Assembly (NCBI RefSeq): GCF_023283845.1
Contig: NZ_JAKILC010000014.1
Location: 1-64,000 of the forward strand
Source of the DNA: Shewanella marinintestina
GTDB taxonomy: Bacteria; Pseudomonadota; Gammaproteobacteria; Enterobacterales; Shewanellaceae
Direction of reading: 5' to 3'
DNA length: 64,000 nucleotides
Positions 15,165 through 25,315 of the stretch are shown piece after piece. The first letter of the stretch is position 1. The number at the start of each line of letters is the position of its first letter. Below the pieces are notes generated by a model. The model saw only the letters and a list, made by a program, of their open reading frames with translations. It was not told the DNA's origin and searched no databases. A program made the translations under genes and the position numbers.

Positions 15165-16193
15165 ATGTTACTCAATACAGCCTTTATCCGCTGCTGCTAT
15201 ATATTGCCTGTGCTAAAAGGAGTCGAAGCGCATTATGGCATTAAAGCTCAAGCGTTCGGCGTGCCTGATTTATTGCTGCAAGAAGCAATGACATTAATCC
15301 CTTATACTGAAGTATCAACCTGGTTTGAACAGATTGAAGTATTAACTGGGGATGCCGACTTTATGCTAAAGATCCGTCCTCATCTCAGCTTAAGTCATCT
15401 TGAGGTTCCCGGAAATTGGTTTTTAAGCGCCCCTGATCTAGCCATTTCTTTTAGGCGAATTAATCATGGTATTTGCTGCTTTCAATCCGGTGCCAGTTAC
15501 TATGCGCAGCAATCTGGAAAACTATTGAAGTGGTGCTATAACAATCCTTTTGTAAAAGATAAAGCTCGTGCCCATGACTCTTTGCGAGTCGCACTAACTC
15601 TATTTAACGCCATCAGGCACTATGTAGGCGACCATTACCAACCTAAAAAAGTAAGACTTAGTGGCCCACCGATTAACCAACAAGCACTTGAAACATTATT
15701 TGGCTGCCCTGTGACATGGAATGCACCGCAAACCGAGATTTGGTTAGATATTGATGACTTACTGATGTCGACAGATGATTATATTTATACCCCTGAACCT
15801 CTTACAGCTGCCATCCCACTTTCTCAACTAGAAAAATATTTGAATATGCCACAACCAACTGACACCCCTAAGGTGTTATACGAAATGGTTAATTATTCAC
15901 GTTATTACGGCTTACCAAGTGTTGATACTGTGGCAGCTCTTTTTGATATTTCACGTCAACAGCTGCAAAGGCGACTGCAAAAACTCGGGTTCACTTTCAC
16001 CTATCTATCAGGCTATATTCTGTGTAATCAAGCAATAAAGTATATGTTGGAAGGCCGAGAGCTTGCGGAAATATCTAAATTACTCGGTTATAGCAACAGT
16101 CACAGCTTCAGTCGCTCTTTTACCCGTTTTCGTAGGCAAACACCGACTCAATACCTCGCTAGACTTAATCTAAAAAACAAAAAGCCTCTTTAA
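15165..16193 (+). CDS. AraC-family transcriptional regulator
   Basis: The 342-residue protein has an N-terminal ligand-binding region of the Arabinose_bd type (PF12625-like, about 20-210) and a C-terminal double helix-turn-helix (about 240-335) with the signature LAEISKLLGYSNSHSFSRSFTRFRRQTPTQYL. OruR/ArgR-type AraC proteins have this layout and size. It is divergent from the yiaWV-like operon, suggesting control of that operon; the ligand cannot be told from sequence. Confidence 0.88.
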   Translation: MLLNTAFIRCCYILPVLKGVEAHYGIKAQAFGVPDLLLQEAMTLIPYTEVSTWFEQIEVLTGDADFMLKIRPHLSLSHLEVPGNWFLSAPDLAISFRRINHGICCFQSGASYYAQQSGKLLKWCYNNPFVKDKARAHDSLRVALTLFNAIRHYVGDHYQPKKVRLSGPPINQQALETLFGCPVTWNAPQTEIWLDIDDLLMSTDDYIYTPEPLTAAIPLSQLEKYLNMPQPTDTPKVLYEMVNYSRYYGLPSVDTVAALFDISRQQLQRRLQKLGFTFTYLSGYILCNQAIKYMLEGRELAEISKLLGYSNSHSFSRSFTRFRRQTPTQYLARLNLKNKKPL

Positions 16194-16203
16194 AAGAGGC
16201 TTT
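16181..16203. terminator. Bidirectional terminator between araC-type gene and mtr
   Basis: aaagcctctt (16181-16190) pairs with aagaggcttt (16194-16203); A-rich and T-rich flanks suit both strands. The stem overlaps the stop codon of the AraC-family gene. Confidence 0.8.
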
Positions 16204-16231
16204 GGATTAATGCTTAATGTTGGCTCAAGAC

Positions 16232-17488
16232 TTAGCCATAAACAGGAAGTAAACCGGCCATTGCTAATAGGTGACAAGCACCTGTAACCAAGCCAAAAAT
16301 AATCACCAATACAATTAAAGGTGTGCCGCCTGGCACTCTGAAACTGTCATTATCGGCAAACATCTTACGTGACTTATAGGCCATCATTGCGGGGACAATT
16401 GCCGCCCAAATCGTTGCCGCTAGCGCCGCAAAACCAATAGCAATTAAGAAGCCATTTGGGAATAACAAACCCAGAATAGTTGGCGGAATAAAAGTCACCG
16501 CTGCAGTTTTTAAACGACCTGCACGCGACTCATCAAATCCAAATAGATCTGCTAAATAATCAAATAGGCCTAAGGTCACCCCTAAGAAAGATGACGCTAC
16601 AGCTAGGTTAGCAAACAAGGTCAACATAGTATTTAACCAGCTACTTGCCATTACCTCAGACAAGGCACCAACTAACACCCCCATATTACCGCCTTGCGCG
16701 ATAATATCGATAAATTGGCTACGAGGAATGTTCCCCATGGTCGCCATCAACCAGCAACTATAAATGACTAGCGCAATGAAAGTACCAATGAATAGCGCTT
16801 TGATAATCGTCTTAGGCTCTTTACCGTAATACTTTACTAAGCTAGGTACGTTGCCGTGGTAACCGAAACTTGCTAAACCGAAAGGTAAAGCAGCAAGCAA
16901 ATATGACGCAAAACTTTGTTCACCATCAGGCATAAATAGCTTAGAGGTATCGATATCAATCAGCAGATTACCAACCGCTAAGAAGAAAGTGATTATCATA
17001 CCACCGAGCATTACAGTAGTAATTCTATCAACCGCTTTAGTACTAATGACGACTATTGCTGCCAACACTCCAGCAAACACTAAACCTGCAATACTTTGAG
17101 GCAAATTAATACCTAAGCCTGCAAGACTGTGATTTACAATCGAGCCACCGCCACTGATGTAAGCATACGTTAAGATATACAGTACAAATGCGATAGATAG
17201 ACCATTTACAATACGCCAAAACTGCCCAAGTGTGGTTTTAGTTAACGTATCGAAACTAGCACCTGGCTCAAAATGCAAATTGGTTTCTAGTAGCATCAAA
17301 CCCGACACCAACATACAAAACCAAATACCCAATAGCATTACCATTGAATAACCAAACCACATGCCAGCACCTACAACAGGTAGCGAGAACATACCCGCTC
17401 CTACCGTTGTACCAGCAATGATCATTGCTCCACCTAATAGCGATTTACCAGCAACCTTATTTTTGGCTGCATTCATATGATTTGCCAT
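16232..17488 (-). CDS. mtr: Mtr-like tryptophan/aromatic amino acid permease
   Basis: This HAAAP-family proton symporter (418 residues, 11 predicted helices) is very close to E. coli Mtr across its length: [65 protein letters not shown] and [20 protein letters not shown]. It is expected to import tryptophan, though indole or tyrosine transport cannot be excluded. Its ATG overlaps the plsB TAA by one base (TAATG), so translation may be coupled to plsB; a second in-frame Met follows four codons later. No TrpR operator was seen because the promoter would lie inside or upstream of plsB. Confidence 0.9.
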   Translation of the reverse strand: MANHMNAAKNKVAGKSLLGGAMIIAGTTVGAGMFSLPVVGAGMWFGYSMVMLLGIWFCMLVSGLMLLETNLHFEPGASFDTLTKTTLGQFWRIVNGLSIAFVLYILTYAYISGGGSIVNHSLAGLGINLPQSIAGLVFAGVLAAIVVISTKAVDRITTVMLGGMIITFFLAVGNLLIDIDTSKLFMPDGEQSFASYLLAALPFGLASFGYHGNVPSLVKYYGKEPKTIIKALFIGTFIALVIYSCWLMATMGNIPRSQFIDIIAQGGNMGVLVGALSEVMASSWLNTMLTLFANLAVASSFLGVTLGLFDYLADLFGFDESRAGRLKTAAVTFIPPTILGLLFPNGFLIAIGFAALAATIWAAIVPAMMAYKSRKMFADNDSFRVPGGTPLIVLVIIFGLVTGACHLLAMAGLLPVYG

Positions 17489-19911
17489 TAAGCTTTTTGC
17501 TCCGCATGTACACTATCGACAATAGTTTGTCTTACGGATGAGCGTAACAATAAGTTCGCTCTCTCTTTTATACGTTTGATATCCGCGCACCCTTCGTTGT
17601 CTGCTAGATAGCCTAGCTCTTTCAATTTGACACTCAGCGTAGCGTATAGCTTCTTGTCATAAAACTCTGGCGCAGTAATACCGTGAAGCGCGCCTAATCT
17701 TTGTGCTAGACGATGACTGTCTTTTTCAAGCTCAGAGCGTTCCATATTAGGTTTAACTTCAAGTAAGTTAAACAAAATCGCATAACGCTGCATGGTTTCA
17801 CTAATCGTACCCGATAACAGCAGTAGCTGATTAATGTTGCTATCAACCACTTCAAAGTGCTCAGCTTCAACAACTAATCCTTGAGCGACGAAAATATCTA
17901 AGATTTGGTTCGCATATAGACTTGGTTCTTCTATCCCCATGAATAGCTCAGCTTCAAGCAGTGGATAGAAGTCGTTAACGATACTCACTACATCATTACG
18001 ACTGCAGTTTTCTTTCCGCAATAAACAAGCAGCAATTAACGATGGCAGTACCATTAAATGAATAATGTTATTGCGATAGTAAGTCATTGTGATCGCGATG
18101 CTTTGATCGATAGAAATAATATCGCCAAGCGGATCGCTTTCAATTTGCAGCTTCTTAAGCTCTAAGCCTTGAGAAACCAAATCATGTCCAGTGCCTTCAG
18201 GTACAGAGGTATATTCCGTATAAGGCTGCTCTTTCAGAATAGTTAGATACAAGTCCAACTGCTTCTCTAGCTGCGAGCGCTCTAGGGCATTTTGCTCAGA
18301 CGCCAATAGAACCATACTGGTTAAGGTGACAGAGCTTACCGCAGCCGCATCGTTGATATTGGTCATGACTCGATTAGCAAGCGTGTTAACCACTGGGGTT
18401 AACCAAGATGGTTTCTGCTCTGGATCTTGAGCAAGATCTTCACGCCAAGTTGGAGCTTGTTCATTTAGGAAATTGTGTAGGGTAATTGGTTTACCAAAGT
18501 TCACATAGCCCTGACCGAAGTTACCTAGCTTGCGAATAGCACCAAATACCTGCCACACAGATTCTTTCTTTTTCTTCTTACCACTAAGCTCTTTGTGGTA
18601 AGTCGCGACTTCCATTACATGGTCATAGCCCAAATACACTGGCACCAAAGTCACAGGGCGCTCAACACCACGCAGCACGCTGTTCAATGTCATAGCCAAC
18701 ATACCGGTTTTTGGCGCTAATAAACGACCTGTACGCGAACGCCCGCCTTCGGTGAAATACTCAACCGAATAGCCTTTGGTAAATAGCTGATCTAAATACT
18801 CACGGAATACTGCGGTATATAGCTTGTTGCCACCAAAACTACGGCGAATAAAGAAAGCACCGCCACGGCGGAACGCTGGGCCTGCAGGCCAGAAGTTAAG
18901 GTTAATACCCGCAGCAATATGCGGCGGTACCATGCCTTGATAATAAAGAATATAAGACAGTAACAAGTAATCCATATGGCTACGGTGACAAGGCACATAA
19001 ACGATTTCATGGCCGTCATGGTGTAACTGTCTTACTTGCTCGGCACCTTTAATGTTGATGCCTTTATATAATTTGTTCCATAACCAAGTTAAGAATCGCT
19101 CGGCAATACGCACTAGGCTGTCAGAGTAATCTGCAGCGACTTCGTCCAAGTATTCCATGGCTTTAGCGCGCGCTTCTGCCTCGGAAATCTTTTTGCTCGC
19201 AGCTTCTTCTTTAATCGCTTTAGTAATAGATTCTGACTTTAGCAGTGAGTGAAATAGTGCCTGACGCTTTGGCAACTGTGGACCCGTCATCACTTTACGT
19301 TGACGTTGGAAATGCACTCGCGCAACACGAGCTAACTTCTGCGCGATACGCTTATCAGTACCATGTTCATCAGCCATGTAACGCAATGAGACAGCATTAG
19401 AAAATTGGACAAAGTTATGACGACCTAAGAACAAAATCATCAAGCACTTACGTAACCACGTTGGATTTTGGCGCTCAAGCACTGCCGCGCGCATGGTGTC
19501 ATCTTCTTTACCAGGAGTACGCCCCCAATAAAGGCTTACCGGCACCAACTGAATATCTAACTCACGATTTTGTTTATGCACGCTGAGTAGACGTTTGAAG
19601 CAATCAATATATTGCTCTCCACCTTCTCGTTGGCCAAAAAGTGGCTTACTGCCCTCTAAACAAACAACTCTAGGCGCTTTAACACCATTAACCTCCAAGT
19701 CCTCATAAGGGCTTGGTAATCCGAGTTTGGCAGTCATTTCACTCAAAGCCGCAATATCACTAACGGACTCCGTTTTCATGACATAGGCGAGTGGCTTACT
19801 CGGATCAAGATTGAGATCGTCAAATGGATCGTGAGGCACAACAACAGTGTGCACCAATTTGCGCTGCAACCAGCGTAAAGATTTAAACCAAAGAGAGTCT
19901 TGTTTGGACAT
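17488..19911 (-). CDS. plsB: Glycerol-3-phosphate acyltransferase PlsB
   Basis: PlsB acylates position 1 of glycerol-3-phosphate with acyl-CoA or acyl-ACP, the first step of phospholipid synthesis, at the inner membrane. Starting at ATG 19911 the protein is 807 residues, the same as E. coli PlsB. It has the acyltransferase block I HRSHMD (about 309-314), block [12 protein letters not shown] and block [20 protein letters not shown] four codons upstream is a poorer start. It is divergent from lexA as in E. coli, but with about 590 bp between them, partly taken up by a palindromic element. Confidence 0.96.
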   Translation of the reverse strand: MSKQDSLWFKSLRWLQRKLVHTVVVPHDPFDDLNLDPSKPLAYVMKTESVSDIAALSEMTAKLGLPSPYEDLEVNGVKAPRVVCLEGSKPLFGQREGGEQYIDCFKRLLSVHKQNRELDIQLVPVSLYWGRTPGKEDDTMRAAVLERQNPTWLRKCLMILFLGRHNFVQFSNAVSLRYMADEHGTDKRIAQKLARVARVHFQRQRKVMTGPQLPKRQALFHSLLKSESITKAIKEEAASKKISEAEARAKAMEYLDEVAADYSDSLVRIAERFLTWLWNKLYKGINIKGAEQVRQLHHDGHEIVYVPCHRSHMDYLLLSYILYYQGMVPPHIAAGINLNFWPAGPAFRRGGAFFIRRSFGGNKLYTAVFREYLDQLFTKGYSVEYFTEGGRSRTGRLLAPKTGMLAMTLNSVLRGVERPVTLVPVYLGYDHVMEVATYHKELSGKKKKKESVWQVFGAIRKLGNFGQGYVNFGKPITLHNFLNEQAPTWREDLAQDPEQKPSWLTPVVNTLANRVMTNINDAAAVSSVTLTSMVLLASEQNALERSQLEKQLDLYLTILKEQPYTEYTSVPEGTGHDLVSQGLELKKLQIESDPLGDIISIDQSIAITMTYYRNNIIHLMVLPSLIAACLLRKENCSRNDVVSIVNDFYPLLEAELFMGIEEPSLYANQILDIFVAQGLVVEAEHFEVVDSNINQLLLLSGTISETMQRYAILFNLLEVKPNMERSELEKDSHRLAQRLGALHGITAPEFYDKKLYATLSVKLKELGYLADNEGCADIKRIKERANLLLRSSVRQTIVDSVHAEQKA

Positions 19912-20137
19912 GTTTATATGCAATGTTAGTCGCTTCTAATAAGGCGCTAGAATACCAGATATTGAAACGCTTTGCGCGATTGTATTGTTTATACACATAA
20001 TCCGACTTGTATATTTATAGAACAAAGACTTACAAACAAAAAATGTAAAAACTGCTGATAACACCCAATTAAATTACGTTCATGCTTATTTCATCTTGTT
20101 GACCGTCCACTGTGCCATTAATGTCATAGAATCCTTT

Positions 20138-20415
20138 TGTGGGATCCAGTTGGAAATGAAACTACCTCTAATGTTAAATCAATAGTTTAACGACTAGAAT
20201 CCGCATAACTACATTGTTTCTTACCGCGATAACATGAAATTATCCGCAGCAATCCGGCGACAATGAAACTGATCTATTCAACCAATTAAGGACGCTAACC
20301 GGCATCAAACGGCTGTTAAGCCAATTACCGAGTACCTCTCTAGTGGATATCGGATGAGATAGAAGTTATCAATTTCATATCGCTGGATTTATTTCATTTG
20401 AAACTGGATCCCACA
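20138..20415. mobile_element. MITE-like element, about 278 bp with 25-bp terminal inverted repeats
   Basis: tgtgggatccagttggaaat... at 20138-20162 is matched in reverse complement by the right end at 20391-20415 (...aaactggatcccaca), with two mismatches. The interior holds no ORF but has smaller inverted repeats, for example gttaaa/tttaac at 20173-20191. Size, non-coding interior and TIRs fit a miniature inverted-repeat element between plsB and lexA. No convincing target-site duplication was found, so an old insertion or a structured regulatory region remains possible. Confidence 0.55.
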
Positions 20416-20461
20416 CCTAGAAAAAAGTTATATCTGGTTATTACTTGCACTCATAAAATTA

Positions 20462-20496
20462 CTGTATATACTGACAGGTACTGTATAGAAAGACAG
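20462..20496 (+). promoter_or_regulatory. Two tandem LexA (SOS) boxes
   Basis: ctgtatatactgacag (20462-20477) and ctgtatagaaagacag (20481-20496) both fit CTGT-N8-ACAG; the first is very near the consensus. They end 8 nt before the lexA ATG, giving the classic double operator for autoregulation. Confidence 0.95.
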
Positions 20497-20504
20497 GGTT
20501 AATA

Positions 20505-21125
20505 ATGAGACCACTAACACCACGCCAAGCAGAAATTTTAGAGCTAATTAAACGTAATATTGCTGATACAGGCATGCCACCTACCCGTGCCGAGATAGCA
20601 CGACGTTTAGGTTTTAAATCTGCCAATGCTGCCGAAGAGCATTTAAAAGCGCTAGCCAAAAAGGGCTGCATTGAAATTATGCCGGGCACTTCGCGTGGTA
20701 TTAAATTAACCCAAGAAAGCACTGAAGAAGCGGATTTAGGCTTACCACTTATCGGCCAAGTGGCTGCGGGTGAACCTATTCTGGCTCAAGAACATGTTGA
20801 ACAACATTATCAAGTTGACCCAGCAATGTTCCGTCCTGCTGCAGACTTCTTACTGCGAGTGCGCGGTGACAGCATGAAGAATATCGGTATTCTCGAAGGT
20901 GATCTGTTAGCTGTGCATAAGATAGAGCAGGCTCGAAATGGTCAGGTTGTTGTAGCACGAGTCGAAGACGATGTTACCGTTAAGCGTTTTGAGAAAAAGG
21001 GCAATAAAGTTTTCTTACACGCTGAAAACGAAGACTACTCACCAATTGAAGTGGATCTAGCAAACCAAAGCTTAAGCATTGAAGGTTTAGCTGTTGGTGT
21101 GATCCGCAATGGAGACTGGCAATGA
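20505..21125 (+). CDS. lexA: SOS repressor LexA
   Basis: LexA represses DNA-damage genes and cleaves itself when RecA filaments form. The 206-residue protein has the N-terminal winged helix ([41 protein letters not shown]) and the C-terminal S24 peptidase domain. Visible are the A88-G89 cleavage site in QVAAGEP, the nucleophile S123 in RGDSMKN and the general base K160 in VTVKRF. Two SOS boxes lie directly upstream. Its last codons overlap the sulA start (ATGA), so both form one damage-induced operon. Confidence 0.98.
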   Translation: MRPLTPRQAEILELIKRNIADTGMPPTRAEIARRLGFKSANAAEEHLKALAKKGCIEIMPGTSRGIKLTQESTEEADLGLPLIGQVAAGEPILAQEHVEQHYQVDPAMFRPAADFLLRVRGDSMKNIGILEGDLLAVHKIEQARNGQVVVARVEDDVTVKRFEKKGNKVFLHAENEDYSPIEVDLANQSLSIEGLAVGVIRNGDWQ

Positions 21126-21658
21126 ATAAACTAATGGGAACAAGCCCGCGCCACCCAGGTCTTTGGCAAGATATGCCATCGACCACATTGGCAAACAATC
21201 CTATCAACGACATCACGACTATGGTTACCCAAACCCAAGGCCGTGATGAACTGAAACAGATTAGTGCACAGCTTTCGCAGCTAAGCCAACAGGGTCGCTG
21301 GATTGTACTCATTAGCCCGCCAAATATTGGTTATAAACAAATGTTAGCCGCAGCGGGTGTGCGTATGGACAGAATATTATTAGTCCACGCAAAAGATGAA
21401 GTTGAAACCTTATGGGCAATGGAAAAGGCGTTAACTAGCGGCACTTCTAGTGCAGTGATTACTTGGACATCCTCACTTGATGCTCGCGATAGCAGACGAT
21501 TACAAATTGTAGCAAAAAGTGCTCGTGCAGCAGGCATTATTATCGAGAACACTCTCGATAATAATACTGAAAATGTAAATGGTCACTTACCAAGTAGCGC
21601 AATTAACATACAGGATAATGCTTTTTCACAAGCTTCTCTGTTTGGTGGCATCCATTAA
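21122..21658 (+). CDS. sulA: SulA-like cell division inhibitor
   Basis: SulA binds FtsZ and blocks septation during the SOS response. The 178-residue product overlaps lexA by 4 nt (ATGA) and has the SulA/ImuA-like core: [42 protein letters not shown] and [22 protein letters not shown]. Pairing with lexA is well known in Pseudomonas and Shewanella, unlike E. coli, where sulA is separate. The C-terminus is longer and more polar than in E. coli. A terminator follows at 21715. Confidence 0.88.
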   Translation: MNKLMGTSPRHPGLWQDMPSTTLANNPINDITTMVTQTQGRDELKQISAQLSQLSQQGRWIVLISPPNIGYKQMLAAAGVRMDRILLVHAKDEVETLWAMEKALTSGTSSAVITWTSSLDARDSRRLQIVAKSARAAGIIIENTLDNNTENVNGHLPSSAINIQDNAFSQASLFGGIH

Positions 21659-21714
21659 TAAATTTTGTTGCTAACCTTGCTAATCTATTCTTTCTAGTAA
21701 AGAAATACAGTAAT

Positions 21715-21742
21715 AAAAAAGCTCTCATATGAGAGCTTTTTT
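21715..21742 (+). terminator. Terminator of lexA-sulA
   Basis: The perfect palindrome gctctcatatgagagc (21721-21736) is flanked by six A and six T, 57 nt after the sulA stop. Confidence 0.92.
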
Positions 21743-21772
21743 ATTTCCGTTATTCGGTAAATCAATCGAAAA

Positions 21773-21786
21773 GTGATCTTGATCAA
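21773..21786 (+). promoter_or_regulatory. FNR/EtrA- or CRP-like operator upstream of cytochrome oxidase operon
   Basis: gtgatcttgatcaa fits the FNR box TTGAT-N4-ATCAA with one mismatch (first base) and is also close to the Shewanella CRP/EtrA core. It lies in the 470-bp gap after the sulA terminator and before coxB, so it belongs to the oxidase promoter region. The rest of that gap (21787-22130) shows nothing else recognisable. Confidence 0.5.
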
Positions 21787-22130
21787 TATTTAAACACCAA
21801 GTAGTGTAGGAAGTGATAACAACGATATTTTGTTATATCCGAACGATTTAGTCGTCGGTCTTTAGTTTGATAACAAACAAATTATGATTCAAATTGAGAC
21901 TGAAATCGGCCTGATATATTTCAGCCGTAGGTGCCAATGTGGTGATACAAAGCAGTAGTAAATACTGAATATACAATAGTCGCTGTCGTAATTAAGTTAG
22001 TACGACAAGTTTGACAAAACCACTCGCGCACTTTGAAGTCATCGTTGCTTTTTTGGGAACTGAAGAGTTTACATAGAGCAGAGACTTACTGTGTGACTCT
22101 TCTTTGTCTTGTTGACAGAGGAGAAGTCTA

Positions 22131-23699
22131 GTGAAGCAATTGTTGTATAGTGTGCTAGCGCTACTATTTACGCCCGCGCTTGTTGCATCAGAAATGCCGC
22201 TTAATATGACAAAAGGTGTTACGGATATCAGTGGTCAGGTCTACAGCCTCCACATGATAATTCTCTACATCTGTTGTGCTATTGGTATCGTGGTATTTGG
22301 CGTAATGATTTATGCCATGATCAACCACCGCAAATCTAAAGGCGCTGTTGCCGCCAATTTTCACGAAAGCACTAAAGTCGAGATCTTATGGACTGTTGTG
22401 CCTTTCATTATTCTTATCGGTATGGCCATTCCGGCAACCAAAACACTGATTGCTATGGAAGATCCCAGTAATGCCGATCTCACCATTAAAGTGACGGGTT
22501 CCCAATGGAAGTGGCATTACAGCTACTTCGATAAAGACATATCATTTTTCAGTTTACTTTCGACTCCGAGGGACCAAATTGAAGGCAATGCAACTAAAGG
22601 CGAAAACTACTTACTGGAAGTTGATAAGCCATTAGTGTTGCCTATTAACCGTAAAGTGCGCTTTTTAATGACTTCTGAAGACGTTATTCACTCTTGGTGG
22701 GTACCCGCTTTTGCCGTTAAAAAAGATGCTAATCCCGGTTTTATTAATGAAGCATGGACCAAGATTGATAAACCTGGGATCTACCGTGGTCAATGTGCTG
22801 AGCTATGCGGTAAAGACCACGGTTTTATGCCCATTGTGGTTGAAGCCTTATCAGAAGAAGACTTTGACGCTTGGCTAATCGCCCAACAGCAAGAAGCCAG
22901 TAACGCTGAAGCTGCAGCCCAAGCCGCCTTGTCGCAAACTCTGACAATGGAAGAGCTAATGAGTCAAGGTGAGCAAGTGTATATGGCTCGCTGCGCCGCC
23001 TGTCACCAACCTAATGGTGCCGGCCTACCTGGTGTTTTCCCATCACTTATTGGCAGTCCAATGATCAAAGGCGCAGTTTCTGGTCACATTGATATTGTGG
23101 TCAACGGTAAGCCTGGTACTGCAATGCAGGCGTTTTCACAACAGCTCACTGCAACTGAAATTGCGGCAGTAGTGACCTTTGAGCGTAACGCCTGGGGCAA
23201 TGATTCCGGTGAGATGGTGCAAGCTGCCGATATCAATGCAAATGGTAACGCTGCAACTGATGATGCTGCCGATTCAAGTGCTAACGATACAGGCACACCA
23301 ACAACCCTCCCCGCCACCTTAGATGATACTCAATCGTTAGAGAACGAGGCTGTTGCCGCAACAGCTGCCGCAGTGGTGCTAGATGATTTGACCATGGATG
23401 AACTGATGGCCATGGGCGAGAAAGTCTACATGACCAGTTGCGTTGCTTGCCACCAAGCCACAGGTGCAGGCTTACCACCCGCATTCCCATCGCTCGTTGG
23501 TAGTCCTGTTATTAAAGGGCCTGTTACCGACCATCTTGAGATTGTGATTAATGGTAAACCGGGCACTGCTATGCAGGCGTTTGCGCAGCAGTTAACGCCA
23601 CAAGAGATAGCCGCAGTGATTACCTATGAACGAAATGCTTGGGGTAATAACTCAGGTGATGCCGTACAGGCAACTGATGTCGATGGTCACGCTAAGTAG
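22131..23699 (+). CDS. coxB: Cytochrome c oxidase subunit II with two fused cytochrome c domains
   Basis: Subunit II accepts electrons at the CuA centre and passes them to subunit I. The 522-residue protein has a signal peptide, two membrane helices (about 43-65 and 85-105) and the CuA cupredoxin domain with the binding set C222-x3-C226-x3-H and downstream M (CAELCGKDHGFM). Two class I cytochrome c domains then follow with heme sites CAACH 288-292 and CVACH 437-441. The two domains are clearly duplicated (both contain GAGLP...FPSL and NGKPGTAMQAF) and are joined by an Ala/Asp/Thr-rich linker. caa3 oxidases usually have one such domain. The GTG start has a strong gaggag site. Confidence 0.95.
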   Translation: MKQLLYSVLALLFTPALVASEMPLNMTKGVTDISGQVYSLHMIILYICCAIGIVVFGVMIYAMINHRKSKGAVAANFHESTKVEILWTVVPFIILIGMAIPATKTLIAMEDPSNADLTIKVTGSQWKWHYSYFDKDISFFSLLSTPRDQIEGNATKGENYLLEVDKPLVLPINRKVRFLMTSEDVIHSWWVPAFAVKKDANPGFINEAWTKIDKPGIYRGQCAELCGKDHGFMPIVVEALSEEDFDAWLIAQQQEASNAEAAAQAALSQTLTMEELMSQGEQVYMARCAACHQPNGAGLPGVFPSLIGSPMIKGAVSGHIDIVVNGKPGTAMQAFSQQLTATEIAAVVTFERNAWGNDSGEMVQAADINANGNAATDDAADSSANDTGTPTTLPATLDDTQSLENEAVAATAAAVVLDDLTMDELMAMGEKVYMTSCVACHQATGAGLPPAFPSLVGSPVIKGPVTDHLEIVINGKPGTAMQAFAQQLTPQEIAAVITYERNAWGNNSGDAVQATDVDGHAK

Positions 23700-23708
23700 G
23701 GGATGTAA

Positions 23709-25313
23709 ATGAGCACAATTACACAAGATTCACCAGCCGCTCACGACGATCACCATGATGACCACCATCATGGGGCGCCGAAAGGCATTATGCGCTGGAT
23801 ATTAACCACTAACCATAAAGATATCGGTACGCTTTATTTATGGTTTAGTTTCATCATGTTCCTCACCGGCGGCGCCATGGCAATGGTGATCCGAGCAGAA
23901 CTATTTCAACCCGGCTTACAATTAGTCGAGCCTAACTTCTTTAACCAAATGACCACAGTCCATGGTTTGATCATGGTATTTGGCGCGGTAATGCCGGCCT
24001 TTACAGGCTTGGCTAACTGGTTAATTCCTATGATGATTGGTGCGCCAGATATGGCGCTACCGCGGATGAATAACTGGAGCTTTTGGATCTTGCCTTTTGC
24101 ATTTTCGATCCTGCTAAGCTCACTATTTATGGAAGGAGGCGGACCTAACTTTGGCTGGACCTTCTACGCACCTTTGTCGACCACCTATAGTCCAGACAGC
24201 ACAGCATTGTTTGTATTTGCGGTGCATATTATGGGCATAAGCTCAATTATGGGTGCGATTAACGTAGTCGTAACCATCGTTAATATGCGCGCGCCGGGCA
24301 TGACATGGATGAAGCTACCGCTATTCGTATGGACTTGGCTTATCACCGCATTCTTATTGATTGCTGTGATGCCAGTACTTGCGGGCGTGGTCACCATGGT
24401 ACTTACCGACAAATACTTTGGCACCAGCTTTTTTGATGCGGCCGGTGGTGGCGATCCAGTCATGTTCCAGCATATTTTCTGGTTCTTTGGTCACCCAGAA
24501 GTGTACATCATGATTTTGCCATCATTCGGTATCATCTCCGCCATTGTGCCCGCCTTTAGCCGTAAACGCTTATTTGGTTATTCGTCGATGGTTTACGCCA
24601 CCGCCAGTATCGCTATTTTGTCGTTCTTGGTTTGGGCGCACCATATGTTTACCACAGGTATGCCGGTGTTTGCAGAGCTGTTCTTTATGTATTGCACCAT
24701 GTTGATTGCGGTGCCAACGGGCGTAAAGGTGTTCAACTGGGTAGCCACTATGTGGCGAGGCTCAATTACCTTTGAGACCCCTATGTTATTTGCGGTCGCC
24801 TTTATCATCTTGTTCACTATCGGTGGGTTCTCCGGACTCATGTTGGCAATCACCCCTGCGGATTTCCAATACCACGATACTTACTTTGTGGTGGCGCATT
24901 TCCACTATGTGCTGGTCACTGGGGCGATATTCTCCATCATGGCTGCAGCCTATTATTGGCTGCCGAAGTGGACCGGGAACATGTACAGCGAAAGCCTAGG
25001 CCGCTGGCACTTTTGGTGTTCAGTGATCTCAGTAAACGTATTGTTCTTCCCGATGCATTTCCTCGGGCTTGCCGGTATGCCACGACGGATCCCAGATTAT
25101 GCGATTCAATTTGCCGACGTTAACCAAATTGTGTCGATTGGTGGGTTTGCCTTTGGTCTGTCACAGCTGATTTTCTTAGCCGTGGTGATTAAATGTATTC
25201 GCGGTGGGGAGAAAGCGCCAGCTAAGCCATGGGAAGGAGCAGAAGGTCTGGAATGGACCATTCCAAGTCCTGCGCCTTACCATTCATTTACAACACCGCC
25301 AGAGGTGAAGTAA
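23709..25313 (+). CDS. ctaD: Cytochrome c oxidase subunit I (aa3/caa3 type)
   Basis: The catalytic subunit reduces O2 to water and pumps protons. The 534-residue protein has 12 membrane helices. Conserved elements are TTNHKDIGTLYLWF, the D-channel APDMALPRMNN, the proton-gate glutamate and cross-linked His-Tyr region GHPEVY, the CuB ligands WAHHMFTTG, and the heme ligand helix HDTYFVVAHFHYVL. This makes it an A-type heme-copper oxidase. The N-terminus is unusually His/Asp-rich (HDDHHDDHHHG), possibly metal-binding. It lies 9 nt after coxB. Confidence 0.97.
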   Translation: MSTITQDSPAAHDDHHDDHHHGAPKGIMRWILTTNHKDIGTLYLWFSFIMFLTGGAMAMVIRAELFQPGLQLVEPNFFNQMTTVHGLIMVFGAVMPAFTGLANWLIPMMIGAPDMALPRMNNWSFWILPFAFSILLSSLFMEGGGPNFGWTFYAPLSTTYSPDSTALFVFAVHIMGISSIMGAINVVVTIVNMRAPGMTWMKLPLFVWTWLITAFLLIAVMPVLAGVVTMVLTDKYFGTSFFDAAGGGDPVMFQHIFWFFGHPEVYIMILPSFGIISAIVPAFSRKRLFGYSSMVYATASIAILSFLVWAHHMFTTGMPVFAELFFMYCTMLIAVPTGVKVFNWVATMWRGSITFETPMLFAVAFIILFTIGGFSGLMLAITPADFQYHDTYFVVAHFHYVLVTGAIFSIMAAAYYWLPKWTGNMYSESLGRWHFWCSVISVNVLFFPMHFLGLAGMPRRIPDYAIQFADVNQIVSIGGFAFGLSQLIFLAVVIKCIRGGEKAPAKPWEGAEGLEWTIPSPAPYHSFTTPPEVK

Positions 25314-25315
25314 AC

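Noticed and set aside
20130-20425. Target-site duplication flanking the MITE-like element
   Set aside because: Flanks share only short ambiguous matches (for example cct), which is not convincing.
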